DNA from: Phanerodontia chrysosporium
Lineage: Eukaryota > Basidiomycota > Agaricomycetes > Polyporales > Phanerochaetaceae
DNA: 64,000 bases
Assembly (NCBI GenBank): GCA_001910725.1
Contig: MJGA01000040.1
Span: forward strand, 146,745-210,744
Reading direction: 5' to 3'
The notes under the pieces: model-generated
What the model saw: only the letters and a program-made list of their open reading frames with translations
What the model was told of the DNA's origin: nothing
Databases searched by the model: none
Translations under genes and position numbers: made by a program
Part shown: positions 54,567 to 64,000 of the stretch, piece by piece
Numbering within the stretch: position 1 is the first letter of the stretch
Layout of the letters: each line of letters starts with the position of its first letter

Positions 54567-57500
54567 CCAAACAACGTCTTTAGTAACGCTATGTGTTATG
54601 TTTTCGCCGGTCACAGGTCTGGCGCGCTTCGTATCTGTGGGTCAAGAATGCTACATGTTGGCTACATGACTTATCGGATGCAACTTATTTGACTGTTCCT
54701 CGACTAGCTGAGTCGATGTGTTACTGAAGCCTTGTGAGGATATGAGTTGATGTGCTAGTAGACGTAACCTGTTGAGGCGTATAGGGCTGGTGAAAATCGC
54801 TCTGTTATTGGCGAACTACGGTATACAGATGACCAGTCCCCGAAAGGGCCTACGCGTGCTGACGATGCCCTTCAACCACTCACAAGTTTGACCCGCTCAG
54901 ATACAGCCCGCAAAACCAGTTCCCCCGCCATTCAAACCCGACACCCGCGCGCTCCATCGCGAAGGCCATCGGTAAGGACGAGACGCACCCTGCAAGCAGG
55001 CTAGCTTAACAGAGACGAGCATCGTAGAGCCCGTCCGTACAAGTCGGGATTGGGGATGGTCCTCCAAGAACGTTCAGAGGTGCTCAGAATGAAGCCAGGT
55101 TCCAGGAGACGCATTGTGGGTCCAGCGAGACCAGAAGGGTGAGCTCCAGCGCGGGCAGAACGAAGTGACGGGCACGAAACGGGCGCCTGACTGATTTGAG
55201 GGCGATACGAGACAGGGCGCATCCGCGAGGGTGCTCAGGTCCAGAGATCAATGTCTCACCTCGACATGAGGCAGACAGGATCGAAAAGGATCGACACGGC
55301 ACTGACGAAGCGTCGCCCAGACCTGGCCCAGCACGTCGTGCTCCGTCTTCCCCGGACGGGTCGGCCGAGCATTCCAGGTGCCCCTCGTCGAAAATTCCTC
55401 GTTTTCTGCCTGATAGACTGTGCAGGAGGGATCAGACGGAGGGATGCGCCTCTGCAGAACACCCGTAGCCACAACGGCGACGGAGGGAAAGACGGCGAGC
55501 AGCGCGGGAGAAGGCTCTGAGGGGGGTATGGGAACCCACCGTCGGGGTAAACGATTTTTACAGTTGCTACAGGGTGCACCGCGCTAGCTCTGCCGCGATC
55601 GTTGAGCCCCCAGAGAGCGCCCTCGGTGAGAAAAACGCACCTCGGCTGGGCAGGGGTCGCTTTGGATTTTCCTGACGAGGGATTTTCGCCATCTAATTCA
55701 AAGCTTGGCCGGGTGCACAGTCGCCTGCTAACCACTCGCCGAGTGCCCCGAAAAGTTGTGCTGCTGAAGAAAAGCGCGACGAAGTGCGTACGTACAAAGG
55801 GCTCTCTCGCGAACGCGTGCCGTAATCCTAGAAGATGGCTTGTTGCGACCCTTCGCCAGAGCGTGGGCCTTGGAGAGGACGGGCCTGAGAGCATTCTGCG
55901 TCGAAGGTGCGCCGCGCTGCGGGCCTCGGGCGTCCGATGCGACAGGACCTGTCGTGCACCCTGATGATAGGTCTGACGTGATCCTGGGAAGCGGAAGCCG
56001 ACCATGCAGTCGAGCGTTTGCCACCGCCGCCGCCACCCGACAGCCGCCACCTTGACCGCGGCAGGGTCATACTGTCCGCTGGACGTCGGCTGCAGGCTAC
56101 GCGGTCCTCTGGGCAACACTGCGAAAGCCCCTATTCGACCGCCAAGGTCCCGCGCGATAGAAAGGACTGGCAGAAAGCCTTGCGACCTAGCCATGAGCGG
56201 GAAGCGGGGGACTGCCTAGCGACGACGACCAGATGGTACGCGGTGTCCGGTTCGGCGCATCATCCGCAAACGCCGCAAGAGGTGGTGTTCTGGCTCTAAC
56301 ATGCCTTGCGGGAAACGTTTGGCAAGAATCGTCGGACAAAGGCCTGGCGTGAGGACGTAAGAGAGTCGTGTTCTTGTGATCAGAAGATAGATGTTCAGCG
56401 TGGGGAACGTACGACGCGGGAAACATACGGAAGGGCTGCCGTCGTCGACGCCATTCCCTTGAGCTCCACTTTCCTCTAAGAAGCCAGGTCCGGCTGTTAC
56501 ACGCAGGCCAGCCTTGTCAAGTGGCATCTGGGCAGCACGCGCACCCTCCTTGCGCCCTGAAGTAAAAGATCCCGAGACGGAGTGAGGTCAGCGAGGTCGA
56601 CAAGGAGTTATCGGACTTACTACCAGCGGCTCGTTCTTTCCAGACACCCTAAAATGCGTGTACCATACCGTGCCCGCTTATGACTGCAGGACTTGATTGA
56701 GGGCAAGCAAGAGTCGCGAGCGAGTGGATGTAGGCACAATTTCGCCTTCGGCGCCTACACCACACGCCTGTTGGCATGGCGCCGCCAAAATTCTGCCTCT
56801 GGCGTCGAACTCTTCCTCTCTTCACACCCTCTTCATTCCCCCGAATCTCTCGGGAAGACGTGCAAACCTTGGCAGATCCTCTCACATATACACAATATGC
56901 AAGGGTCTGAACCCTGGCAAGGCAGTTGACAGCGACATTTGGAGAGTGACCGGCCCCCCTGTCCGCCGCCATTCTCGCACCAGATGAAGGCCGGCAGGCG
57001 ACTGGCGACGGGAGAGTCGTTATCACCGATGGAGAGACTTGCCGCTATCGGTCTAATGCTCCCAGGGACCCAAGTCTACTCTACAGAACCTTGCAGCTGG
57101 ACTCTCGACACAGCCCGTTGCGAACGGGCTGGCAGGTCACAAGCAGAAGCGGATTGCTGGATTCTGCAGGTTCGCCACGCGCAGTACGTAAGGCATCGGC
57201 CACGCGTCCTCCCCCGGTTCGGGTAAAACATGCCTTTCGTATCGCTACTCCCCTGCGGCCAAGAGCTGTCTGAAACGGATGCACGCTTTCCCCCAGGCCA
57301 AATGTCCTCGCAGGAGGCTGAAGTCACTTGCGCTCACCGAGTGTGTCGCCCGGCGGGAATGCACACTTCACGCGGCGCAATCCCCTCAAGGATTTCCCCG
57401 CTTTTGCGACACGCTCGGGCGTCATTTGAATTAGGTTCACGGCTCCCGGAAGTCCGAGGTTTGTCATAAACAAGGCACTATCTTTGGTGCGTCGCAAGTG

Positions 57501-58418
57501 TCTAATGTCCACGGATTTGATGGCTGATATTGGCTGCAGTCATGCCGAGCCCGGACTAAGAGTGCAGCATGTTTGGGATGACGAATACATGTCCAGGTCG
57601 CTCGAACTTGGGCCGGATGCATTCGCAGGTCAGCAGCCATCGAAGTCGCTCTATCACGCAGTGCGCGGTCTAAAGGGTCATTATATTTTCCAGTGATTTT
57701 ACTCTCCCGCAGGCTGCGGCAAAACGAGTCCGGGCCCGTCGAGGGTTTATCCTGCCCCGCGAACCTGCCCGTCCACGAGTGAGCTGGCGGGCGTCGGGGG
57801 ACGTTCCGCAGGCGACGAGCGCAATTAAGATGCCGACGCTTCGCGAGCCGGTGCGATGGCGTCAATGTGCAGATCGCCATTCGTGGCGCGCTGTATATTT
57901 TCATCCGCAAGAGCTTCCGCCCTCCGGGGTGTTCGTACCCAGATCTACCTTGCCGATAGATTCTGATTGGATCAGAAAGGCACACGGACGCAGAGGCACC
58001 ATCGCTGCCAGCCAGTTCGTCCTCAGCGTCCTCCCGGGGTGCTGAGCTGGCAGCCGACCTAGGGCTACCGCGCCCACGGTACTCCTCGCTTAACGGAAGC
58101 TTTGTTGAGTCTTATTTTTCCTGTTCAGTTTTTGATGCCCAACGTTTCATGCAGCGTCATCGTGGCCGGTTTCAAGCTGCTAACCCACATGGGTCTTCTG
58201 GAAAGACGGGAACGCACCATTTTTTTCTGATCGCGAACGAGGTCTAGTTCGCCCTCGTAAATTTCGCCGTACTGCTAACGGTTCGGGCTGGCACGCTACG
58301 CGAGGAGTAGAAATACCGCGCACGCCCGAGGTGGGCTCGCCAGGCTGCCCCATCCGCCCCACGGTCTCCCTCTTTCTCTTGTACATTTCTTGTATATCTT
58401 TTCTTAGTCTCTCTCGCC
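54567..58418. other. 3.9-kb stretch without a supportable gene
   Basis: Long overlapping open frames in GC-rich DNA (for example minus 56194-55256) lack domains, good starts or splice signals. No inverted repeats, LTR-like repeats or tRNA were found by eye. It could be an old degenerate element or simply intergenic. Confidence 0.45.
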
Positions 58419-60545
58419 ATGTCCCACACTCCGAAGCGTGCTGCCCACCTCCTTAGCACCCCTGCTTTCACGACCCCGACACATGCCCTTACGAGAACGG
58501 AAAAGGCCAAGCTCGCGTACGAGCGTGCGAAGGAGACCGTTCGGGCCTACCGTGCGTACCCCGTCTTATTCGGAGCGTCTCGATACTGAACGCTCGATGC
58601 AGGCCTGACCATCGACGATGTCCTGACGCTCTCCCCCAAGTTCTGGGAGCTGCACCAGGACCCGCTCATGGCCATGGACGGCGGCGCCATGACGCTCATC
58701 ACCATTCAGGTCAACCTGACCTCGGGCACCATCGCTCGCCAGGCAGTACACCGCCCTGAGCTCGTTCCCCTCGTCGACGACCTGCTCAACTACCGCAAGC
58801 AGTACGTACGCTTTGCGATGTTCCCGTGCTTGCGCTAACATGCATGCGTCCACAGCGGCCAGTTCCTCATGACCGAAGTCGGACACGGTCTCGACATTGC
58901 AAACCTCGAGACCACTGCTACTCTCCTTCCTTCCGGCGAATTCGTTCTGAACACTCCCACCCCTGGCGCAGCCAAGTATGTCGCATAGGACCCGCTGCCA
59001 TGTCTCAGCGCTAACTGCCGATCTTCTCAGGTTCATGCCCCCTACTGTTCCTGCCGGACTTCCAACAATCGCTGTCGTCTGGGCGAAGCTCATCGCTAAC
59101 GGCGAAGACCGGGGCATTCGCCCATTCCTTGTTCCCCTCAACGACGGCAAGCAGATGTGTGCCGGCATCAAGTCCACGTACGTTTCCCTTATCATCATCT
59201 GCACTGGATAGTCTCTCATGTGTCTTCGCATAGCCTGCTCCCCGAACGTGGCGGCCCCAACCCCGTGAATCACGCGATCACCTCTTTCCACAACGTTCGC
59301 CTCCCGCCGCAGTCTATCCTCGGCTCAACTGAGAAGGCCGCCTCTCCGCGCCTCGCGCTCACGCAATCTATGTGGCGCGTCGTCTGCGGCACGATCGCTA
59401 TCGGATGCCTCGCCCTGCCGATCATGAAGTCCTACGCGACCATCGGCGCTATGTACTCGCTGCGCCGCCACGTCGGCGGGCCCAACGACCGCGTTCCCAT
59501 CATGCACTTCCGCACCCAGCAGATCCCCATCCTCACGCTCACCGCGCAGGTGTACGTCATGGAGGCATTCGTGCAGTGGTGCACAAGCCTCTTCAGCGAC
59601 ACCACCGTCGATTACCGCGTCCGCCACGCCATCGCCGGCATCCTCAAGACGACCATCGTTGGCCACTCGAACGCGGGCGGCATCGCCATTGCGGACCGCT
59701 GCGGTGTCCAGGGATTGTTTGCCCACAACCAGATGACGACCATGCACGTAAGTCGTTTCCGCTGTCTCAGTACGCCTCATGTGCTAACGACACTGCCTTA
59801 GAACGAGACCAGGGGTATCGCTATCGCCGAGGGCGACGTGCTCGTGCTCTCCATTAGTATGTACACCCCTCGTCTTGGCCACTCGCGCAGTGCTGACTCT
59901 CCATCTGCAGAAATCGCCACGGAGATGCTTCAGGGCCGCTACAAAGTCCCCGCCGCACGCGACCCCAAGGGACTTCTCGCACGTCACGAGGCAGGCCTCT
60001 TCGAGGAGAACCGCGCCGTCATTGCGTCTGCCGCACACCACCGCAGTGCCGAGGTCAACAAGCTCGTCCTGCCGCAGTGCCAGGCGATCATCGAGGCGAT
60101 GGGCCACCGCATGGCGTACGAGGCCGCCGTCGCCGCGGGCGTGCAGCAGCCGCTGATCGACCTCTACGTCGCGAGCTGCATGAAGACCGACGCGGCGTGG
60201 TACATCGAGAACGCGGGCCTGACGCGCAAGGCCCTCACCGAGATGGAGACGAAGGCGCTCGACGCCGTCCTCCCGCAGCTCGGGCACCTCATCAAGGCGA
60301 TGGGCGTCGAGCCGTGGATCACCTCCAAGATCATCTCCGACGAGCGCTGGAACGCGTTCGTCGCGGGCTGCGAGGTGTTCGACGGCCAGGCCAAGGTCAG
60401 CGTCTTCCAAGGTGAGGGCGCGGTGGAGTCGCAGATGGCCAGGTCTCACCTATGACGGTCTTCCCGCCTAGGCGGCCCGCTCCCGACGCAAGTTCTGCGC
60501 GACGTCGGCTGGGAGGCAGTGCCTCTCCTGCTGGCTTACATGTAA
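58419..60545 (+). CDS. Acyl-CoA oxidase/dehydrogenase-like protein, 580 aa
   Basis: Eight exons: 58419-58551, 58603-58801, 58856-58975, 59031-59177, 59234-59747, 59802-59856, 59911-60411 and 60472-60545. All phases are consistent. It resembles the acyl-CoA dehydrogenase/oxidase superfamily, which oxidises fatty acyl-CoA with FAD. Features are GLTIDDVLTLSPKFWEL, EVGHGLDIANLETTATL and LPSGEFVLNTPTPGAAKFMP (FAD/substrate binding), KQMCAGIKSTLLPERGG, and the helical domain with ETRGIAIAEGDVLVLSIKI and YVASCMKTDAAWYIENAGL. The C-terminus VPLLLAYM has no SKL peroxisomal signal. The ATG follows a CTCGCCATG context. The substrate is unknown. Confidence 0.85.
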
Positions 60546-61292
60546 TCACTGTCCTCCTTTCGCTCTCACATGCTGCGCTCCCTCTTTCATCCTGTCTATA
60601 ATTCTGGCTACGTCCCTGTTTACGACCTTGTACTGTAATAATGTGCTGTCCCGAGTTCAGTGCCGAACTCGACATGTATTCGACTCAATATGTAATAGTA
60701 ATGGCACCTTGCATCCGAATCTATATGTCCGACGCGTAAACGTTGTTCGCTGCTCTGGGCATACCGGCGAGTGCTGGGAACGGATTGGTACGTGCGCACA
60801 AGACTCTAGACACCGAGAGACGTTCAGGTGCTCGCCATGTGCTTCCCGCTAAGGCGTATCTCCACTACACGAGGCACTCGACTGACCGCTCTACGCGCCT
60901 CGCGCGCGTCCTAGCCAGGGCACCAGAATGAACCCACGTAAACAGACACGATGTCAATATCGCTAATCAGCGATTGCTGGGAGGACGGACCGCGCAGTGC
61001 CAAAATAATCTCGTCGTCAGGACGTAGACCGCATCCGAACTCGGTTCAGCATTGCCTGACAAGGTCTAGCAGACATCTTAAGCACACGCGGCGGCAGCGG
61101 GAGCGCGGTCCAGCGGCAAAATCGACGAGGTTTGCCGCGGAATAGAAACTTGGCAGCGTTACTCAAGTTCGCACAGTACGACGGTATCTGATCCAATGAG
61201 CGTGTTGTCATATGCGCAGACGTACAGCCCTAAGGGGTTTTAGAGAAATACATGTGATGGAAAGCACCGAAAGCGAGGGAAAGAGAGGGAAA
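60546..61292. other. Intergenic between convergent genes
   Basis: 3' flanks of the acyl-CoA gene and RPS2. Nothing else recognised. Confidence 0.4.
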
Positions 61293-61850
61293 CTAGTAGG
61301 CCTTCTTGCCAGCAGTGAGCTGAAGGTGCGCAGAGTGCTCGTCGTAGGGAACCTTGGAGAGGGGGATCTCGCGCCAGAGGTCGGGGGTGAGGAAAGCGTA
61401 CGTTTTTGTGATCTGGTAACGGATGTTAGGTCGAAGTAAGCGCAAGTGATGCATAGGATACTTACGGCGACGAAGGTAGCCTTCAAGAAGTTGCCCATGG
61501 TCGCTGTCGAACCCTTGGACTGGGTGTAGCAGTCCTCGACACCAGCAAGCTGGAGCAGACGCTTCGACGCGGGAGCAGCAACGAGACCGGTACCACGGGG
61601 CGCAGGGATGAGACGGCACATGACGGAGCCGACCTTGCCGCTGACCTTGGAGGGGACGGTGTGCGGCTCACCGAGAGCAGCACCCCAGTAACCTCTCCGG
61701 ACGGGGATGACGGAGAGCTTGGCGAGAATGATAGCACCACGGATGGCGGTGGCGACCTCCTTGGCGCACTTGACACCGAGACCGACGTGGCCGTCGAAGT
61801 CACCGATGGCGACGAACGCCTTGAAGCGGGTGCGCTGGCCGGCACGGGTC

Positions 61851-61882
<32 letters not shown>

Positions 61883-61937
61883 ATCCTTGAGCTTGGGCAG
61901 GAAGAAGTCGACGATCTGGTACTCCTTGACGGGGAGG

Positions 61938-61975
<38 letters not shown>

Positions 61976-62186
61976 ATCCTTCACGAGACGGCCGAGCTTG
62001 GTGACGGGAACCCTGGAAGCAGCTGCGGTGTCGGCATTCAGTGCTCCGCAAGGGCGGGCTGCACACGCACCACTCCTTCTCCTCGTCCTTGCGACCGCCA
62101 CGGCGGGGTCCCCTGCGGCCACGGCCCCTGTCGCCGCCGCGACCACGCCCGAATCCACCACGTCCACGTGCAGCAGCGTCAGCCAT
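61293..62186 (-). CDS. RPS2: 40S ribosomal protein uS5 (S2), 260 aa
   Basis: Exons 62186-62071, 62012-61466 and 61412-61293. The N-terminus is Arg/Gly-rich ([19 protein letters not shown]), typical of eukaryotic uS5 and a target for arginine methylation. The S5 domain includes [54 protein letters not shown] and [21 protein letters not shown]. The C-terminus has [20 protein letters not shown]. It is a core 40S protein, needed for mRNA-channel structure and fidelity. It is divergent from the antiporter with 458 bp between starts. The gene is complete. Confidence 0.96.
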
Positions 62187-62644
62187 CGTTATCGAGTTGG
62201 CGGTAACTGTAGAAAGCGAGTTTAGAGTGTGCCGCTGAAGGGGACGCGGAAAGCGCAGAGAACGCAGACGAGTCGCCTGGAGGCATCCACAGGCCGGCTA
62301 CGGCATCCATCGCCCAAACGGCCGATTTGCACCGTGAAAATTAGCAGATGCCTCCCGACGACGTCTCGCAATCCTGGGGACGCACTCCGGCAGCATGACG
62401 GTACTCACGTCTTGAGGTATGCGGGCGACGAGCTCGTTGTCGATGTCCTCGACGGCCTGGCGCGGTCACTGAGTCAGGACCCCGAAGCGCGCCGCCACGT
62501 GAGTGCCATCACAGACTTCTGATACCCCGCACTCAGAGGATACGACGGAGGCGCCTGCTGGACTCTGGCAGAGTCTTGCGTTCACCTCCACTCGCAAAAG
62601 CCTCTCGATTCCCAGGTCACTCACTGTCGCCAGTAACTCCAAAC
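62187..62644. promoter_or_regulatory. Divergent promoter of RPS2 and the antiporter gene
   Basis: 458 bases between start codons. No clear TATA is seen. It contains GC-rich and Cys/Gly-like coincidental frames only. Confidence 0.4.
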
Positions 62645-64000
62645 ATGGGCTGGAGCGTCGAATTAACTGAAGTCCGTAGAGCACCTTTCATCGCGATGCA
62701 CTCACAAACTCGCCGAGAATATACTCGCAGGTGACGGGACCCTCCTTGGCGTACATCGTGCTTGGCGGCTTCGTCGTCGCAGTAAGTCTGCCAATTCCTC
62801 CTCTGCAGTGGACCAGATGCTGCCGCTTTGGGCCTGTCATCTCAGTCCACTCGCAGAAATGGCGCAAACCCATCATTGACGTCCATGGCCCCGCAGTTCA
62901 GCATGATTTCGCTCTTGGTCAAGGAAAAGGTGCGCGCGACCGTCCCCCGCATTACATTAACGCCATCTCATGTATCACCTAGCTCTACATCAATGAAGTC
63001 GTTCTTGGAACTGCGTTTGGCGTCCTTATGGGCCCTCATGTCGCTAATATCTTCGACCCGCGGTCCTGGGGCTCGGAGGAGACGTCTCAACGGATAACGC
63101 TAGAAGTCATGCGCGTCGTACTCGCTACCGGCCTCTTCGCTATTGGCGTTGAACTTCCGCAGTCGTATCTCGCCGACCATGCCAAGGGCTTGCTAGTCAT
63201 GGTTGTCCCGACAATGGCGTTTGGATGGGTTATCGTGGCAGGTGCGTCCTGGCCGTCGCACTCTTGCTCCGTCCATTGAACGCCTTCCAGTCATCATTTA
63301 CGCTCTATTTGTTCCCATCAACTTCATATCCGCGCTCGCTATCGCTGCCTGTCTCACGCCCACCGACCCTATCATCTGCGCGGCGATCGTGGGTAAGTCG
63401 ACTGGTCGCTTTCCTCCGCTATGGCTACAAAATTTGGGCCATACCTCGCGACTTGTTATTGTTGCAGGCTGTGCATATTGCTCAGTCGACAACCTACCAG
63501 CGCACCGACTGCGTCCTCGAGTCTGCTTGGCGGATGTGGTAGCAGGGTCACTAGGAATGCGCTGACCAATTGCATATCCAGGTGGCAAATTCGCGATAAA
63601 GCATGTTCCAAAGAACTTGCGCTTGATTCTTTCTGCCGAATCCGCGGCGAACGATGGGTTGGCTTACCCCTTCCTCAGCATTTCGCTCTACCTGACGCTC
63701 GAATCGTCACGGGCTGTAGCTATCGAGAAGTGGCTCGTCGTAGGCTGGCTCTGTAAGTGTCGGCGATTGGTGGTGTACTAAATTCTCATAAGCGTTCAGA
63801 CCAAGTTATCCTGGGCACTGTTATTGGCGCGGTGATGGGTATGTGTTTGTCTCTCTGTGCCCCCGCTTACTCTAACACGTCACCAGGTATTGGGTTCTCA
63901 CAGCTCATGAAGTTCTCGCATCGCAAGGGGTTTATTGACCGCGAGTCGTATGTCGCACAGTATCTTGCACTCGCGGTCTTCACCATTGGCGTGGCGAGTA
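62645..64000 (+). CDS. Plasma-membrane Na+/H+ antiporter (NHA1/SOD2 type), 5' part
   Basis: Exons: 62645-62671, 62731-62781, 62897-62929, 62983-63241, 63291-63392, 63582-63752, 63800-63838 and 63887 onward, cut by the window end. The product exports Na+ or K+ in exchange for protons. Conserved parts are the N-terminal MGWSVELTE and VTGPSLAYIVLGGFVVA, MISLLVKEKLYI, GVLMGPHVANIFDPRSWG, then ATGLFAIGVELPQSYL. The ion-binding region is AIAACLTPTDPIICAAIVGGKFA, followed by ILSAESAANDGLAYPFL with the paired acidic ND motif. The first exon (nine codons, donor GTCCGT) is inferred from the expected N-terminus. The 189-bp intron after 63392 is longer than the others but no residues are missing. Confidence 0.88.

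Noticed and set aside
55256..56194. Minus-strand open frame of 312 codons
   Set aside because: GC-rich chance frame with Arg/Pro/Ser-heavy composition, no domain, no good start and no splice support.
1..64000. CRISPR arrays, bacterial operons or phage genes
   Set aside because: No regularly spaced repeats or bacterial gene organisation; introns and families are fungal.

Overview
The window is nuclear DNA of a filamentous basidiomycete, most likely a wood-decay Agaricomycete (Polyporales is my inference). The evidence is many short GT..AG introns (about 44-150 bp), a class I hydrophobin gene, and families expanded in Agaricomycetes: Plavaka transposases, DUF6532, DUF6698 and DUF6535 proteins, F-box families and coiled-coil P-loop GTPases. 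Family names come from recognising conserved motifs; no database search was run.

Layout. 1-6 kb: a complete Plavaka (CACTA-like) transposase gene on the minus strand, head-to-head with a DUF6532 gene. 6.07-24.5 kb: a nested insertion. A DUF6535 membrane-protein gene (minus strand) is split by a 17.4-kb element at 6480-23923 with short inverted ends and a TA target duplication; joining the two halves across one TA restores an uninterrupted reading frame. The element carries a Plavaka-related gene with two stop codons, an intact DUF6698 gene and, inserted within it, a 7.7-kb Ty3/Gypsy chromovirus with equal-length LTRs that looked identical where compared, CAAGA target duplications, open gag and pol and a clear -1 frameshift signal.

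24.5-33.5 kb: an MFS sugar porter (5 exons, 627 aa), a 329-aa gene of unknown function and a small 149-aa Cys-containing gene. 34-40.4 kb: a tandem cluster of three F-box genes plus one relic, with two tRNA-Val(AAC) genes in opposite orientation. 40.8-41.5 kb: a second, decayed DUF6535 relic. 42-44.4 kb: 3-ketodihydrosphingosine reductase (sphingolipid synthesis), divergent from a small membrane protein.

46.7-54.6 kb: a hydrophobin, an S10 serine carboxypeptidase-like gene, the FIG4 phosphoinositide phosphatase and a coiled-coil P-loop GTPase. 58.4-64 kb: an acyl-CoA oxidase/dehydrogenase-like gene, ribosomal protein uS5 (RPS2) and the first half of a plasma-membrane Na+/H+ antiporter cut by the window edge. 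Two long stretches (27.6-29.3 and 54.6-58.4 kb) hold no gene I can support.

The unusual points are the nested transposon with its restored host gene, the DUF6532/DUF6698 genes travelling with Plavaka-type transposases, and a run of six single-base deletions in five neighbouring genes (34.4-50.2 kb), which may be consensus errors or recent decay.
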